Shown here: positions 32,737 to 42,211 of the stretch, in pieces
How the letters are laid out: every line of letters starts with the position of its first letter
Numbering within the stretch: position 1 is the first letter of the stretch
Source: Mycobacteriales bacterium
GTDB taxonomy: Bacteria; Actinomycetota; Actinomycetes; Mycobacteriales; SCTD01
DNA length: 64,000 nt
Reading direction: 5' to 3'
NCBI GenBank assembly: GCA_030697205.1
Contig: JAUYQP010000040.1
Coordinates: 1-64,000 of the forward strand
The notes under the pieces: model-generated
Told to the model about the DNA's origin: nothing
What the model saw: the letters and a program-made list of their open reading frames with translations, nothing else
The model's database searches: none
Translations under genes and position numbers: made by a program

Positions 32737-35700
32737 TCACTCCACCACCTGCCGGCCGTCGGGCTGCGCGGGGCAGGCACGTCGGAACGCGCACCGGTCG
32801 CAGCGCTCCTGCGGGCTGGGCGGGAAGGACTCGGTGAGCACCCGGCGGACCGCGGCGTCGAGCAGGTCCTCGACCCAGCTGCGGCCGGGCGGCAGGGCCG
32901 GCTGCTGGGGGACCTTCGGGCCGTCGGGCCCGTCGAGCCGCAGCATGACGAGCTCGGCGCCGCCGACCTCGCGGGTGGCGACGTGCTCGTCGAGCGCGCC
33001 CTCGCGCACCGCGAGCTGGTAGGTGCCGAGCTGGGCGTGGGTCTCGAGGTCCTTCTTGCCCGGCGCGCTCTTGCCGGTCTTGAGGTCGACGACGTGGACC
33101 CGGCCGTCCTCGTCGAGCTCGACGCGGTCCATGTAGCCGCGCAGTCGGACGGTGGCGGCGTGCTCCCCCGACCCTGCCTCGACGGGCACGTCGAAGCCGA
33201 TCTCGGTGGCGACGAGGGTGCGGCCGCGGGACGCGCTGTGCCAGATGAGGAAGCGCTGCAGGGCGGCACGGGCCTCGTCGTGCTGCTGGCGGGACTGCCA
33301 CGGCGCGTCGTAGGCCAGCTGGGACCAGACCTTGTCGAGCCGGGTCATGAGGACGTCGAGCTCCGGGGGTGTCTGCCCGGTGGCGACCTCGTGGGCGAGG
33401 GCGTGCAGGACCCCGCCGAAGCCCATCGCGGTGCTGGCCGGTGAGTCGGCGTGGACCTCGTGCTCGAGGAACCACCGCAGCGGGCACTCGTCGAGCCCGG
33501 ACAGCGACGTGCCCGACAGCCGGACCGGCTCGCCCGCGCCGAGCACGGGGTGCTCGGAGGTGGTGGTCTCGACCAGGCCCCACCAGCGGTCGGGGCTCGC
33601 CGCGGGGGCGAGCGGGGCACCGGTGTCGTCGACCGCGACGGTGAGCCGGGCCAGCCGGGCCGCGGCAGCGCGGCGCATCGCCGGGGTGCTGCGGGGGTCG
33701 ACGGCGCGGCGGCGCAGGGTCGCGACCAGCGACGGCAGCGACAGTGGGCGGGCGACCCGGTCGAGGTGCTGGCGGACCTCGACGCCGGTCTCGGCGAGCA
33801 GCCGCGACGGCCGCTCCCCGTCGTCGTCGGGGCTGTCGACGGCGGTGACGACGAGCCGGCGGCGGGCGCGGGTCAGCGCGACGTAGAACAGGCGCCGCTC
33901 GTCGGCGAGCAGGCTCGCGCGGTCGGTCGGCTCGCGCAGCTCGTCGCCCCCGAGCCGCTCGGTCTCGAGCAGCGTGGACCGGCGCCGCAGGTCGGGCCAG
34001 ACGCCCTCCTGCACACCGGTGACGACCACGACGTCCCACTCCAGCCCCTTGCTGCGGTGGGCGGTGAGCAGCCGCACGGACTCGCCGCGGACCCCCGTCT
34101 CGGACAGGGTGTCGCCCGGGATCCGCTGCGCCTCGATCTCGTCGAGCAGCGCAGCGACGCCCTTGCCGGGGTCGTGCCCCGTGCCAGGGGCGAACAGCGC
34201 CGGGCGCTGCTCCTGGGCCCGCCCGACAAGGGAGAACAGCGCCACCACCGCGTCGAGGTCGCGGTCGGCCGCCCGACCGGCTGCGCCGCCGGACAGCGAC
34301 GCGGACTCGAGTCGGGTCGGCCAGGCCGAGCCGCTCCAGAGCTCCCACAGCGCAGCCTCGGGGCCGTCGGGCAGGACCCTGCGCGCCGCGGCCAGCAGCG
34401 CGGCGAGCCGGACCGCCGACCGCACCACGGCAGGGTCGAGCACGACGAGGCTGCGCGGGTCCGCGACCGCCTCGCGCAGCAGATCGGCCGAGGGGGCCGG
34501 CAGCCGCGAGGGCGCGTCGGGGTCGCGCTCGTTGGCGAGCCGGTCAAGAGCGCGCAGGTCGCGCCCGAGCCGGCGCAGCGCACCGGGGTCGGCGCCGCCG
34601 AGCGGCGACAGCAGCAGCTGGCGCGCAGCCTCGGCGGTCAGCACGGTCGGGTCGGCAGCGACGCGCAGGGCGAGCAGCAGCGGCGCCACCGCGGGCTCCT
34701 GCCCGAGCGGCAGCTCGTCGCCGGCGACGTCGAGGGGGACGCCGGCCGCGGTGAGGACCCGGCGCAGCAGCGGGACGGAGCGGGCACCGGAGCGGACCAG
34801 GACGGCCATCCGCGACCAGGGGGTGCCCCGCTCGAGGTGCTCGCGGCGGAGCAGGTCCGCGACCGCGTCAGCCTCCGCCCCGACCGACGGGTGGGTGTGG
34901 ACCTCCACATCGCCGGGCGGGGCGCCCTCGGCGGCCCGCAGCTCGCGGTGGGGTCGCAGCTGGTCGACCGGCAGCCCGGGCGCCGGGATGCGGGCGGCCA
35001 CCCGGCGCGACACCTCCAGCAAGGCCTCGCCGCTGCGCCGGCAGGTCGTCAGCGCGAGGACGGGGGCAGGCGCGCCTGTCGTCGTCGGGAAGCGGTCGGG
35101 GAAGTCGAGCAGCCCGCGCACCTCCGCCCCCCGGAAGGCGTAGATCGCCTGGTCGGGGTCGCCGACGGCGACGAGGTCACGGCCACCCCCGGCGAGCGCC
35201 TGCAGCAGCCGCTCCTGGGCGGGGTCGGTGTCTTGGTACTCGTCGACGACGACGGCGGCGAAGCGCCCGCGCAGCTGGTCGGCGACATCGGGGCGCTCGG
35301 CCAGCAGCACCGCGCGGTGGACCAGCTCGGCGTAGTCGAGGGCACCCTGCGCGTCGAGGACGTCGAGGTACTCACCGAAGAACGACGACAGCGCCGCCCA
35401 GTCGCCGCGGCCCTCGCGGACGGCCAGCGCACCGAGCTGGTCGGGGTCGAGGCCGACCTCGCGGGCGCGGCTGAGCAGCCCGCGCACCTCCTCCGCGAAG
35501 CCGCGCGTCGTGACCGCGGGGCGCAGCGACTCGGGCCAGGCGCGACCGAGCTCGAGCGAGCCGCGCAGCAGCTCGCGCAGCGCGACGTCCTGCTCCGGGC
35601 CGGACAGCAGCCGGACCGGCACGCCGTAGGCGTCCGGGGGCGCGTGCTCGCGCAGCAGGGCGTAGCAGAAGGCGTGGAAGGTCCACGCCGACGGACCGGC

Positions 35701-36015
35701 CGTGGGGGTGCCGAGCCGCGCGGTGATCTGGTCGCGCAGCTCGCCCGCGGCCTTGCGGCTGAAGGTGAGGACGAGGACCTCGTCGGCGCGCAGCCCCGCC
35801 TCGACCCGACGGGCGACCAGCTCGACCAGCGTCGTGGTCTTGCCGGTGCCGGGACCGGCGAGCACGAGCAGCGGACCGGAGCCGGCCCGCGCACCGTGGT
35901 CGAGCACGGCCTGCTGCGCGGCGTCCGGCCGCAGGGCCCGCGCGGGCGGTGGCGCGTTGCGCAGCAGCCGGTAGGGCCCCGGCTGGGGCGGCTGGGTGTG
36001 CTGACGGGTGCTCAC
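32737..36015 (-). CDS. adnA: AdnA helicase-nuclease subunit (Fe-S nuclease)
   Basis: A 1092-residue protein starting at GTG 36015. UvrD-type motor: Walker A VLAGPGTGKTTTLVELV, VVVDEYQDTDPAQERLL, THRSKGLEWDVVVVTGV (TAHRSKG) and YVALTRARRRLVV. The C-terminal nuclease has LDECPLRWFLEHE (first Cys), GRVHVVDLKTGKSA (D-x-K core) and CDRCAFRRAC (last three Cys), the Fe-S-stapled RecB nuclease arrangement. Together with AdnB it processes double-strand breaks. Upstream of it a hairpin separates it from the S1 protease gene. Confidence 0.93.
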   Translation of the reverse strand: MSTRQHTQPPQPGPYRLLRNAPPPARALRPDAAQQAVLDHGARAGSGPLLVLAGPGTGKTTTLVELVARRVEAGLRADEVLVLTFSRKAAGELRDQITARLGTPTAGPSAWTFHAFCYALLREHAPPDAYGVPVRLLSGPEQDVALRELLRGSLELGRAWPESLRPAVTTRGFAEEVRGLLSRAREVGLDPDQLGALAVREGRGDWAALSSFFGEYLDVLDAQGALDYAELVHRAVLLAERPDVADQLRGRFAAVVVDEYQDTDPAQERLLQALAGGGRDLVAVGDPDQAIYAFRGAEVRGLLDFPDRFPTTTGAPAPVLALTTCRRSGEALLEVSRRVAARIPAPGLPVDQLRPHRELRAAEGAPPGDVEVHTHPSVGAEADAVADLLRREHLERGTPWSRMAVLVRSGARSVPLLRRVLTAAGVPLDVAGDELPLGQEPAVAPLLLALRVAADPTVLTAEAARQLLLSPLGGADPGALRRLGRDLRALDRLANERDPDAPSRLPAPSADLLREAVADPRSLVVLDPAVVRSAVRLAALLAAARRVLPDGPEAALWELWSGSAWPTRLESASLSGGAAGRAADRDLDAVVALFSLVGRAQEQRPALFAPGTGHDPGKGVAALLDEIEAQRIPGDTLSETGVRGESVRLLTAHRSKGLEWDVVVVTGVQEGVWPDLRRRSTLLETERLGGDELREPTDRASLLADERRLFYVALTRARRRLVVTAVDSPDDDGERPSRLLAETGVEVRQHLDRVARPLSLPSLVATLRRRAVDPRSTPAMRRAAAARLARLTVAVDDTGAPLAPAASPDRWWGLVETTTSEHPVLGAGEPVRLSGTSLSGLDECPLRWFLEHEVHADSPASTAMGFGGVLHALAHEVATGQTPPELDVLMTRLDKVWSQLAYDAPWQSRQQHDEARAALQRFLIWHSASRGRTLVATEIGFDVPVEAGSGEHAATVRLRGYMDRVELDEDGRVHVVDLKTGKSAPGKKDLETHAQLGTYQLAVREGALDEHVATREVGGAELVMLRLDGPDGPKVPQQPALPPGRSWVEDLLDAAVRRVLTESFPPSPQERCDRCAFRRACPAQPDGRQVVE

Positions 36016-36067
36016 GACCGCAGCAGTCCATCACGCGGGTACGACACCCGCCCGGCCCCCTGCACGC

Positions 36068-36102
36068 CGAAGGCCGGCCCCTCTCTCAGGGACCGGCCTT
36101 CG
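36068..36102 (-). terminator. Hairpin terminator between S1 protease and adnA
   Basis: cgaaggccgg (36068-36077) pairs with ccggccttcg (36093-36102), with a mismatch and further G-C pairs inside. It is downstream of the S1 protease gene (minus strand), 22 bp after its stop. The core matches hairpins at 39747 and 49108. Confidence 0.75.
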
Positions 36103-36123
36103 TCGTACGACGTGAAGCGCCTG

Positions 36124-36951
36124 CTAGACGAGGCGGCTGCCGGAGAACGGCACGTCACCGGGGACGAGGGTCACGCCGGCGAAGCCGTTGGCCTGGGCGT
36201 AGGCGAGCTCCTTGGCGAGGTTGCTCACGCCGTTGCTGCCGGCGAACGGCGCGAGCGCGACCGTCGACAGCGTGCCGAAGGCGCGGCCGGTCTCGTCGAG
36301 GAAGCCCGAGCCGGAGTCACCGGGGATGCCGGGGGTCACGGTGTAGACCGTGGTGCTCCAGCCCGCGGGGCTGTCACCGAGCGACGTCCCGCGCTTGGGC
36401 GAGGTCTGGCTGATGCCGAAGCGCAGCGAGGAGTTGCCGTAGCTGTAGACGCTGTCGCCGAACGACGTGCCGGCGCCCAGCGCGGTCGGGCCACCGAAGA
36501 ACGGCACGCTCGGGTTGGTGCGGGAGACGTCGGCAGGGTCGAGCTCGATGAGCGCGAAGTCGTTGTAGTCGCAGGCTTCGCCGTTGGTCTCGTTGTTGGC
36601 CTGCATGGCGAGCCACGAGCTGTAGACGAGCGTGCCCGGCTTGCTCGCGCCGGTGACCTCGACCGGCGTGCCCAGCGGCAGCGAGCCCGCGTCACAGCCG
36701 TTGGTGTCGGTCGCCGCACCGGTGCCGGAGCAGTGCGCGGCCTGGCCGATGAAGACCCTGGCTCCGTCGGTGAAGACGAAGTTGGCGGTGCACTGGGCAC
36801 CCTGGGTGTAGGTCTGCACGCCGGGCTTGACGGTCGCCGTGGCGGCCGGTGCGAAGGCGGGTGCGGCGGAGGCCGGGGACGCCACGAGGGCGGTGCCGGT
36901 GAGGGAGGCAGCAGTGGCAAGGCTGCCGACGAGCAGGGTGCGCAGGCGCAT
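36124..36951 (-). CDS. Secreted trypsin-like (S1) serine protease
   Basis: A 275-residue preprotein starting at ATG 36951 (MRLRTLLVGSLATAASLTG...), with signal cleavage expected near ASPASAAPA. Catalytic residues are His in IGQAAHC, Asp in CDYNDFALIEL and Ser in PGIPGDSGSGFL. Cysteines around the His and at NGCDAGS and GEACDY could form disulfides. A longer open frame upstream lacks a signal peptide. This gene interrupts the mycobacterial order between AdnA and the alkyltransferase-like gene. Confidence 0.9.
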   Translation of the reverse strand: MRLRTLLVGSLATAASLTGTALVASPASAAPAFAPAATATVKPGVQTYTQGAQCTANFVFTDGARVFIGQAAHCSGTGAATDTNGCDAGSLPLGTPVEVTGASKPGTLVYSSWLAMQANNETNGEACDYNDFALIELDPADVSRTNPSVPFFGGPTALGAGTSFGDSVYSYGNSSLRFGISQTSPKRGTSLGDSPAGWSTTVYTVTPGIPGDSGSGFLDETGRAFGTLSTVALAPFAGSNGVSNLAKELAYAQANGFAGVTLVPGDVPFSGSRLV

Positions 36952-37066
36952 GGTGAGAACACTCCGTCTGGTGAGGGGAGACAGCGGGTGGGCGGCAACC
37001 CCGACAGAGTGCGGGGGCACTGGGTGGAGCCGCTGTGCTGACGTACCTACCCAACGGTCGAGCGGC

Positions 37067-37420
37067 CTATGCCTCGCGCCCGTCCCACCTGGCCCGCGCC
37101 ATGACGACCCGCTCGCCCTCCACCGGGCAGCCCTCGGCGCGCAGCAGCGCGAGCGCCTCCTGCAGCAGCGGCTCCGCGGGGCGCCCGCTCGCCTGCACCA
37201 CGCGGTGCCAGGCCACCTCGTGACCGTGGCGGCTCATCACCGCCCCCACGGTGCGTGCCGTCCCACGGCCCATCCACTCGGCGATGTCGCCGTAGGACGC
37301 GACCTGGCCGCGGGGGACGTGGGCGACCGCCTCGAGGACCTCGCGGGAGTAGGCGCTCGGCTCGCCGCCCGGTCCCGGGCGGACCGACAGCCCCGCGCTC
37401 ACCGAGGCCGCGCGGGCCAT
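37067..37420 (-). CDS. Alkyltransferase-like (ATL) DNA-binding protein
   Basis: A 117-residue protein with the MGMT C-terminal fold: YSREVLEAVAHVPRGQVASY, the winged-helix RTVGAVMSRHGHEVAWHRVV. The active-site PCHR of O6-alkylguanine transferases is AWHR here, so the acceptor Cys is missing. ATL proteins bind alkylated guanine and pass it to nucleotide excision repair. Start ATG 37420, 11 bp after the moeZ stop on the same strand, so probably co-transcribed. Confidence 0.9.
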   Translation of the reverse strand: MARAASVSAGLSVRPGPGGEPSAYSREVLEAVAHVPRGQVASYGDIAEWMGRGTARTVGAVMSRHGHEVAWHRVVQASGRPAEPLLQEALALLRAEGCPVEGERVVMARARWDGREA

Positions 37421-37431
37421 CAGTCGGCCCG

Positions 37432-38622
37432 TCAGTAGGTCGGGAGCGAGGGGTCGACCTGGGCGGCCCAGGCGAGCACGCCGCCCTGCACGTGCACCGA
37501 GTTGGTGAGGCCCGCGGCCTTGAGCGCGGCGAGCGCCTCGGCGGAGCGGATGCCGCTCTTGCAGTGCAGGACGATCTGCTTGTCCTGCGGCAGGTCGGCC
37601 AGCGCACTGCCGTTGAGGATGTCGCCCTTCGGGATGAGCACGGAGCCGGGGATCCGCACGATCTCGAACTCGGCGGGCTCGCGGACGTCGACGAGCAGGA
37701 AGTCCTCGCCCGCGTCCATCTTGGCCTTCAGCTCGGTCGCGAGGATCGTCGAGCCGGCGGCGGCCTCCTGCGCCTCCTCCGACACGACACCGCAGAAGGC
37801 GTCGTAGTCGATGAGCGAGATGATGGTGGGGTTCTTGCCGCACAGCGGGCACTCGGGGTCCTTGCGGACCTTGATCTTGCGGTAGGTCATCTCGAGGGCG
37901 TCGTAGACCATCAGCGAGCCGACGAGCGGGTCACCTATGCCGGTGAGGAGCTTGATGGCCTCGGTGGTCTGGATCGCGCCGATCGACGCGCACAGCACGC
38001 CCAGGACGCCGCCCTCGGCACACGAGGGGACCATCCCGGGGGGCGGCGGCTCGGGGTAGAGGCAGCGGTAGCAGGGCGCTTCGACACCGGGCGCGGTCGG
38101 CCAGAAGACCGACGCCTGGCCGTCGAAGCGGTAGATCGAGCCCCAGACGTAGGGCTTGCCGAGCAGGAACGCCGCGTCGTTGACCATGTAGCGCGTCGCG
38201 AAGTTGTCGGTGCCGTCGACGATGAGGTCGTACTGCGCGAAGACCTCCATCACGTTGGTCGAGTCGAGCCGCTCCTCGTGGAGGTTGACCGTGATGAGCG
38301 GGTTGATCTCCAGGACGCTGTCGCGGGCGCTGTGCGCCTTCGGCCGGCCGATGTCGCTCTGGCCGTGGATGATCTGGCGCTGCAGGTTGGACTCGTCGAC
38401 GATGTCGAAGTCGATGATCCCGAGGGTGCCGACTCCGGCTGCGGCGAGGTACATCAGGGTCGGCGAGCCGAGCCCACCCGCACCGACCGCGAGCACCTTG
38501 GCGTTCTTGAGCCGCTTCTGCCCGGCGGTCGCGACGTCCGGGATGATCAGGTGGCGGCTGTAGCGCATGACCTCGTCACGGGTCAGCTCGTCGGCGGGCT
38601 CGACCAGGGGCGGCAGCGACAC
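37432..38622 (-). CDS. moeZ: Adenylyltransferase/sulfurtransferase MoeZ
   Basis: A 396-residue protein of two domains. The E1/MoeB part (about 1-270) has AVGAGGLGSPTLMYLAAAG, DESNLQRQIIHGQ, zinc pairs CYRC and CPLC, and active Cys in GVLGVLCASIGAIQ. The rhodanese part (about 295-390) has IVLHCKSGIRSAEAL with the sulfur-carrying Cys. MoeZ activates ThiS-like sulfur carriers by adenylation and thiocarboxylation for molybdopterin, thiamine and cysteine pathways. Corresponds to Rv3206c in the syntenic region. Confidence 0.95.
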   Translation of the reverse strand: MSLPPLVEPADELTRDEVMRYSRHLIIPDVATAGQKRLKNAKVLAVGAGGLGSPTLMYLAAAGVGTLGIIDFDIVDESNLQRQIIHGQSDIGRPKAHSARDSVLEINPLITVNLHEERLDSTNVMEVFAQYDLIVDGTDNFATRYMVNDAAFLLGKPYVWGSIYRFDGQASVFWPTAPGVEAPCYRCLYPEPPPPGMVPSCAEGGVLGVLCASIGAIQTTEAIKLLTGIGDPLVGSLMVYDALEMTYRKIKVRKDPECPLCGKNPTIISLIDYDAFCGVVSEEAQEAAAGSTILATELKAKMDAGEDFLLVDVREPAEFEIVRIPGSVLIPKGDILNGSALADLPQDKQIVLHCKSGIRSAEALAALKAAGLTNSVHVQGGVLAWAAQVDPSLPTY

Positions 38623-38697
38623 GTCGTACTCCTCGATCCGGGGCTGTTCTCCTCTGGCTCAAGGGTCGCAGGGGCGCCGGGATTCCCGGACACGGGG

Positions 38698-39438
38698 TCA
38701 GGGGTAGGGCCAGGGCTGCGCGACGCAGCCACCGGTGCCCTTCGTCTGCTGCACCATGACCGGTGCGGGCAGCCCCCGACCAGGGCAGGACATGTGACCC
38801 CGACCGAGCGCGTGGCCGACCTCGTGGTTGACGACGTAGGCCCGGTAGGCCTCGAGCCGACCGGCGTACGACGCGGCGCCGCGCAGCCACCGCATGCTGT
38901 TGACGACGGCGGTGCTGCCGGTGCCGCAGGAGAAGCGGCCGTTGGTGCGCAGCGGTGCGCACAGCCGGTCGGTCGTCGTGGGGCTCGCCAGCACGACGCG
39001 GAACGACACCGGTCCGTCGGCGACCCGCTGGAACGACAGCCGACCGCCACCTCCCCAGGAGCGCTCGTCGGCGAGGACCCGCTCGACGGTGCGCACGAAC
39101 CCGGCCGGGTCGATGCCGAGGCCACCCTCCACCGCGACGGTGTAGCGGCGCAGCGGACCGCTGCCGGACCGGGCGCCGGCGCCCGCGACCCGCGCGAGAT
39201 CACCGTTGCCGCGCCGGACGACCGCCGGTGCGCGGACGGGCGCGCGAGGGGGCACGACCGCGCTGGGCTGCGCGAGAGGTGGGTCTGACAGCGAGGGCGC
39301 AAGGGGTGCCAGCGGCACAGGCGCGGACGGCGGGGCTGCGCCGGCCTGCGGGCCGCCAGGGCCCGCCAGCGCCACGACGAGCGCCGCGGCCAGCACCGCG
39401 GTCGCGGCCCCGCCGGTGCGCCTCACGTCGCGGTCCAT
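38698..39438 (-). CDS. DUF3152 secreted metzincin-like protein
   Basis: A 246-residue protein starting at ATG 39438. A signal or anchor helix (GGAATAVLAAALVVALAG) is followed by a Pro/Ala linker and a C-terminal domain. The domain contains VVNHEVGHALGRGHMSCPG, an HExGHxxGxxH zinc-binding pattern, with four cysteines for disulfides. This fits DUF3152 (M. tuberculosis Rv3207c-like). Probably an extracellular zinc peptidase, though activity is unproven for the family to my knowledge. Confidence 0.88.
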   Translation of the reverse strand: MDRDVRRTGGAATAVLAAALVVALAGPGGPQAGAAPPSAPVPLAPLAPSLSDPPLAQPSAVVPPRAPVRAPAVVRRGNGDLARVAGAGARSGSGPLRRYTVAVEGGLGIDPAGFVRTVERVLADERSWGGGGRLSFQRVADGPVSFRVVLASPTTTDRLCAPLRTNGRFSCGTGSTAVVNSMRWLRGAASYAGRLEAYRAYVVNHEVGHALGRGHMSCPGRGLPAPVMVQQTKGTGGCVAQPWPYP

Positions 39439-39541
39439 GCCTCGACGCTCCCACGCTGACCTCGAGGTGACACCTCTCACCCGCCGGTGTCGTCGTTCCC
39501 GTTGGGGGCACACCTCTGTCACCGAGTGAAGGAGGCTCCCC

Positions 39542-39712
39542 ATGAGCACCGTCGACAAGATGAAGAACGCCGCTCAGCAGGTCGAGGGCGACGTGAAGCA
39601 GCGCGTGGGTGGCGCGACGAAGGACGAGTCGCTGCAGGCCGAGGGCAAGAAGGACGAGGCCGTCGGCAACCTCAAGCAGGCCGGCGAGAAGGTCAAGGAC
39701 GCCTTGCGCTAG
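39542..39712 (+). CDS. CsbD-family stress protein
   Basis: A 56-residue hydrophilic, helical protein (MSTVDKMKNAAQQVEGDVKQ at the start) with the CsbD pattern of repeated KxxAxxxxGxxKxxxG segments. It starts at ATG 39542 behind GAAGGAGG (39528-39535). CsbD proteins are general-stress induced in other bacteria. A strong hairpin follows 34 bp downstream, so it is probably monocistronic and divergent from the DUF3152 gene. Confidence 0.9.
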   Translation: MSTVDKMKNAAQQVEGDVKQRVGGATKDESLQAEGKKDEAVGNLKQAGEKVKDALR

Positions 39713-39746
39713 TCACTGGCTCGCGCTGGTCACAGGCAGGTACGAC

Positions 39747-39776
39747 GCAGGCCGGTCCCCTCGGGGACCGGCCTGC
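39747..39776 (+). terminator. Hairpin terminator after csbD-like gene
   Basis: A perfect 14-bp stem (gcaggccggtcccc with ggggaccggcctgc) around a 2-base centre. It lies between the convergent CsbD gene and the coiled-coil gene and may serve both strands. Confidence 0.85.
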
Positions 39777-39812
39777 TGTCGTGTGCGGGGCCTGTGGTGG
39801 AAGGGGCGCGGC

Positions 39813-42095
39813 TCAGCCGCCGGGCCGCCACCACGGCCGTCTCTTGTCAGGCTCGGGCGCAGGCGGCGCCGCAGCGGGGGGCACAGGTCGCGGAGCGGCC
39901 GGCCGGACCCGCATGGGCTCATCGCTCGCCGGAGCGGCAGGCGGGGTAGTGGTGGCGGGGCGCGATGTCGAGGGGTCCGGTGCGGCCGCACCGGGTGTCC
40001 CCGCAGCAGGCGCAGCCGGGCGCGGACCGCTCCTGGGCGGAGTGGCCTCTGACGGATCGGCCTTGGCCGGGCTGGCCTTCGGCGGGGCGGCCTTGGGCGG
40101 AGCTGTGGGGGGCGCGGGCTTGCTGCCGGCGGGCCTGTTCGGGCGTGGGGTGGGTCGTCCCTGCTCCGGCTGCGCCGAGGGCGCGGCAGCGCTGGGGTTG
40201 CCCTTCTGCCGCGGGGTCGTCGGCCGCGACGCCGCGGCACGGGGGGTGAAGGGGGGGCGGGTGGGTCGCCGGCTCGGCCCCGGCTCGCGGTCCTCAGCCC
40301 CGTCCGCGACACCGGGGAGGGGGTCGCTGTCGTCCTCGTCCAGACCCGGGGTCGGGTCCAGCACCCGGGCGCTCGCTCGGCGTCGGTTGCCCGACGGCGG
40401 CTCGGCGGAGGTCGCCGGGGCGTCCGGGGCGTCCGGGGCGTCCGGGGCGTCTGCGGCGGTCGGGGCCTCTGCGGAGGTAGAGGTGGCGTCGTCGGTAGCC
40501 CCGATCGGGGCCTGACCCGCATTCGTGTCGAGAGGAGCCTGGGCCTCGGTGTCCTGAGCCTCGGTGTCCTGGGCCTCGGTGTCCTGAGCCTCGGTGTCCT
40601 GAGCCTTGCTGTCCTGGGCCTCGGTGTCCTGAGCCTTGCTGTCCTGAGCCACGGCGTCGGCAGCCGGCTCGGGGGTCGGTGCGGGCGCAGCCGACGCGGA
40701 CGCCGCCGACTTGCGAGAGCGGACCGGGCGCTTGAGAAGCGCCTCGGCGAGGGCGAGGACGGCCTCGTCGACGTGGGCGACCAGGCGCTGCTCGCTCGCG
40801 CTCGTCGCGGCCTCGACACGGGCACGCACGACGGGCTCCACCTGCTCGGCCACCGTGGAGCCGAGCCGGTGCAGGACGACGTCGGCGACCCGCGGGGCGA
40901 GCGCGTCGACGAGCTTGTCCGCGACGGCCTGCGCGACGACAGCCGGCGACGCGGGCGTGATGTCGGCGAGCCGGCTCCCGACGTCCTCGACGTCCTCGCG
41001 AAGGGCCTGCAGCGCGACCGTCGGGTCGGTGCGGGCACTGGCTGCGGCGATGTCGCGGACGGCTGCGCGCAGGGACGCCACGTCGGTCGAGAGCGCGGGC
41101 ACCCCGCCCGCTGCGTCACCGATGTCACCGATGCGCTCCGCCACGGCGAGCAGTCGCTCCTCGAAGACCGACAGGCGGGTGTCGAGCCGGTCCAGCCGCC
41201 CCGTGACCTCGGGGTCGGACGTGGGGGCCAGTGAAGCGAGCCGGTCGGACAGCGCGGCCACGACGCCGTCGCGGAGCCGGTCGGCGAGCTCGGCGGGGTC
41301 GTCGGCCGGGCGAGCCGTGACGGCCTCGCCCAGGGCTGCGAGCTTGGTGGACAGGCCCTCGAGGTCAGGGCGCAGAGCGTCGACGCCGGTCATCCCGTCG
41401 ATGCGCGCGGCGAGCGCGGAGAGCTCCCCGCGCAGCTCGACGGTGAGGTCGCCGTCGGAGCGGTCGGTGAGGGAGTCGACCGAGGCGCGCAGCTCCGCGA
41501 CGGCCGTCCGCACCGCGGGCACTCCCGGACCGACGTCCTCCAGCGCCGCGAGGCGGCCCCGCAGCTCGGGGAGCACGGCGAGGACGGAGAGCCGCTCGTC
41601 GAGTCCGGCCACCCTCTCCTGGAGACCGGACAGGACGGGGGCGAGCGAGCCCAGCAGGGCGCCGACCCGCTCCACGGAGGCGCTCTGCGCCCGCAGGTCG
41701 GCGGCGAGGGCCGCGACGGCCGCGTCTGCGTCACCGGACGCGTCACGCTCGCCGCCGAGGTCGTCGACCCGGGTCGCGAGGCGGTCGAGGCGCTCGGACA
41801 GGCCGGAGGTGGAGGTCCGGAGCTCCTGCGAGACGGTCGCGAGCTCACCGCCGAGGCGCTCGAGTCGGGCGGCCGACGCCGTGCCGCGCAGCTCGTTACC
41901 GAGACCGTCGACGAGCATGCGGATGTCGGACAGCGCGTCGGCGACGCGGCGCTGCTCGGACAGCTGGTCCTCGGTGGCGCGGGAGAGCAAGGCGCGCATC
42001 CGGTCCGAGAGGGGGTCGGGCCCGGGCCCGGCCATGCCCGGGACCTGCGCCGGCCCCGGCTGTGCGCCGGCACCGCCGCCCGCGAAGCTGTCCAC
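39813..42095 (-). CDS. Large coiled-coil protein with disordered repeat tail
   Basis: A 760-residue protein starting at GTG 42095 behind GAGGAGG. Residues about 25-480 are almost entirely helical heptad-like sequence with recurring L-x2-R-L-D/A-x-L elements (SERLDRLATRVDDL, LDERLSVLAVLPELRGRL). The rest is Ala/Pro/Asp-rich and disordered and includes a run of AQDTE/AQDSK repeats and DAP repeats. No signal peptide or membrane span is seen. It ends in KRRPWWRPGG. I do not recognise a family; a cytoskeletal or scaffold role is possible but only from the architecture. Confidence 0.75.
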   Translation of the reverse strand: MDSFAGGGAGAQPGPAQVPGMAGPGPDPLSDRMRALLSRATEDQLSEQRRVADALSDIRMLVDGLGNELRGTASAARLERLGGELATVSQELRTSTSGLSERLDRLATRVDDLGGERDASGDADAAVAALAADLRAQSASVERVGALLGSLAPVLSGLQERVAGLDERLSVLAVLPELRGRLAALEDVGPGVPAVRTAVAELRASVDSLTDRSDGDLTVELRGELSALAARIDGMTGVDALRPDLEGLSTKLAALGEAVTARPADDPAELADRLRDGVVAALSDRLASLAPTSDPEVTGRLDRLDTRLSVFEERLLAVAERIGDIGDAAGGVPALSTDVASLRAAVRDIAAASARTDPTVALQALREDVEDVGSRLADITPASPAVVAQAVADKLVDALAPRVADVVLHRLGSTVAEQVEPVVRARVEAATSASEQRLVAHVDEAVLALAEALLKRPVRSRKSAASASAAPAPTPEPAADAVAQDSKAQDTEAQDSKAQDTEAQDTEAQDTEAQDTEAQAPLDTNAGQAPIGATDDATSTSAEAPTAADAPDAPDAPDAPATSAEPPSGNRRRASARVLDPTPGLDEDDSDPLPGVADGAEDREPGPSRRPTRPPFTPRAAASRPTTPRQKGNPSAAAPSAQPEQGRPTPRPNRPAGSKPAPPTAPPKAAPPKASPAKADPSEATPPRSGPRPAAPAAGTPGAAAPDPSTSRPATTTPPAAPASDEPMRVRPAAPRPVPPAAAPPAPEPDKRRPWWRPGG
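40539..40652 (-). repeat. 15-bp in-frame repeat coding for AQDTE/AQDSK
   Basis: About seven copies of a five-codon unit (ctgagcctcggtgtc on the plus strand, with gccttgctgtc variants) inside the coiled-coil gene. The translated units are AQDSK, AQDTE, AQDSK and then four AQDTE. Just downstream in the gene (40416-40450) is a shorter run of ggcgtccg units coding for DAP repeats. Both are likely to vary in copy number. Confidence 0.85.
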
Positions 42096-42211
42096 GCCTG
42101 TCCTCCTCGACCCGCGCCGCACCTCGTTCTGAGAGCGGCAGCGCGAGCATCCCACCCGCAAGCCCTGGAAACGATGATCTCGGGTGCCTGTCGCGCCCCC
42201 AGACGCGCAGA

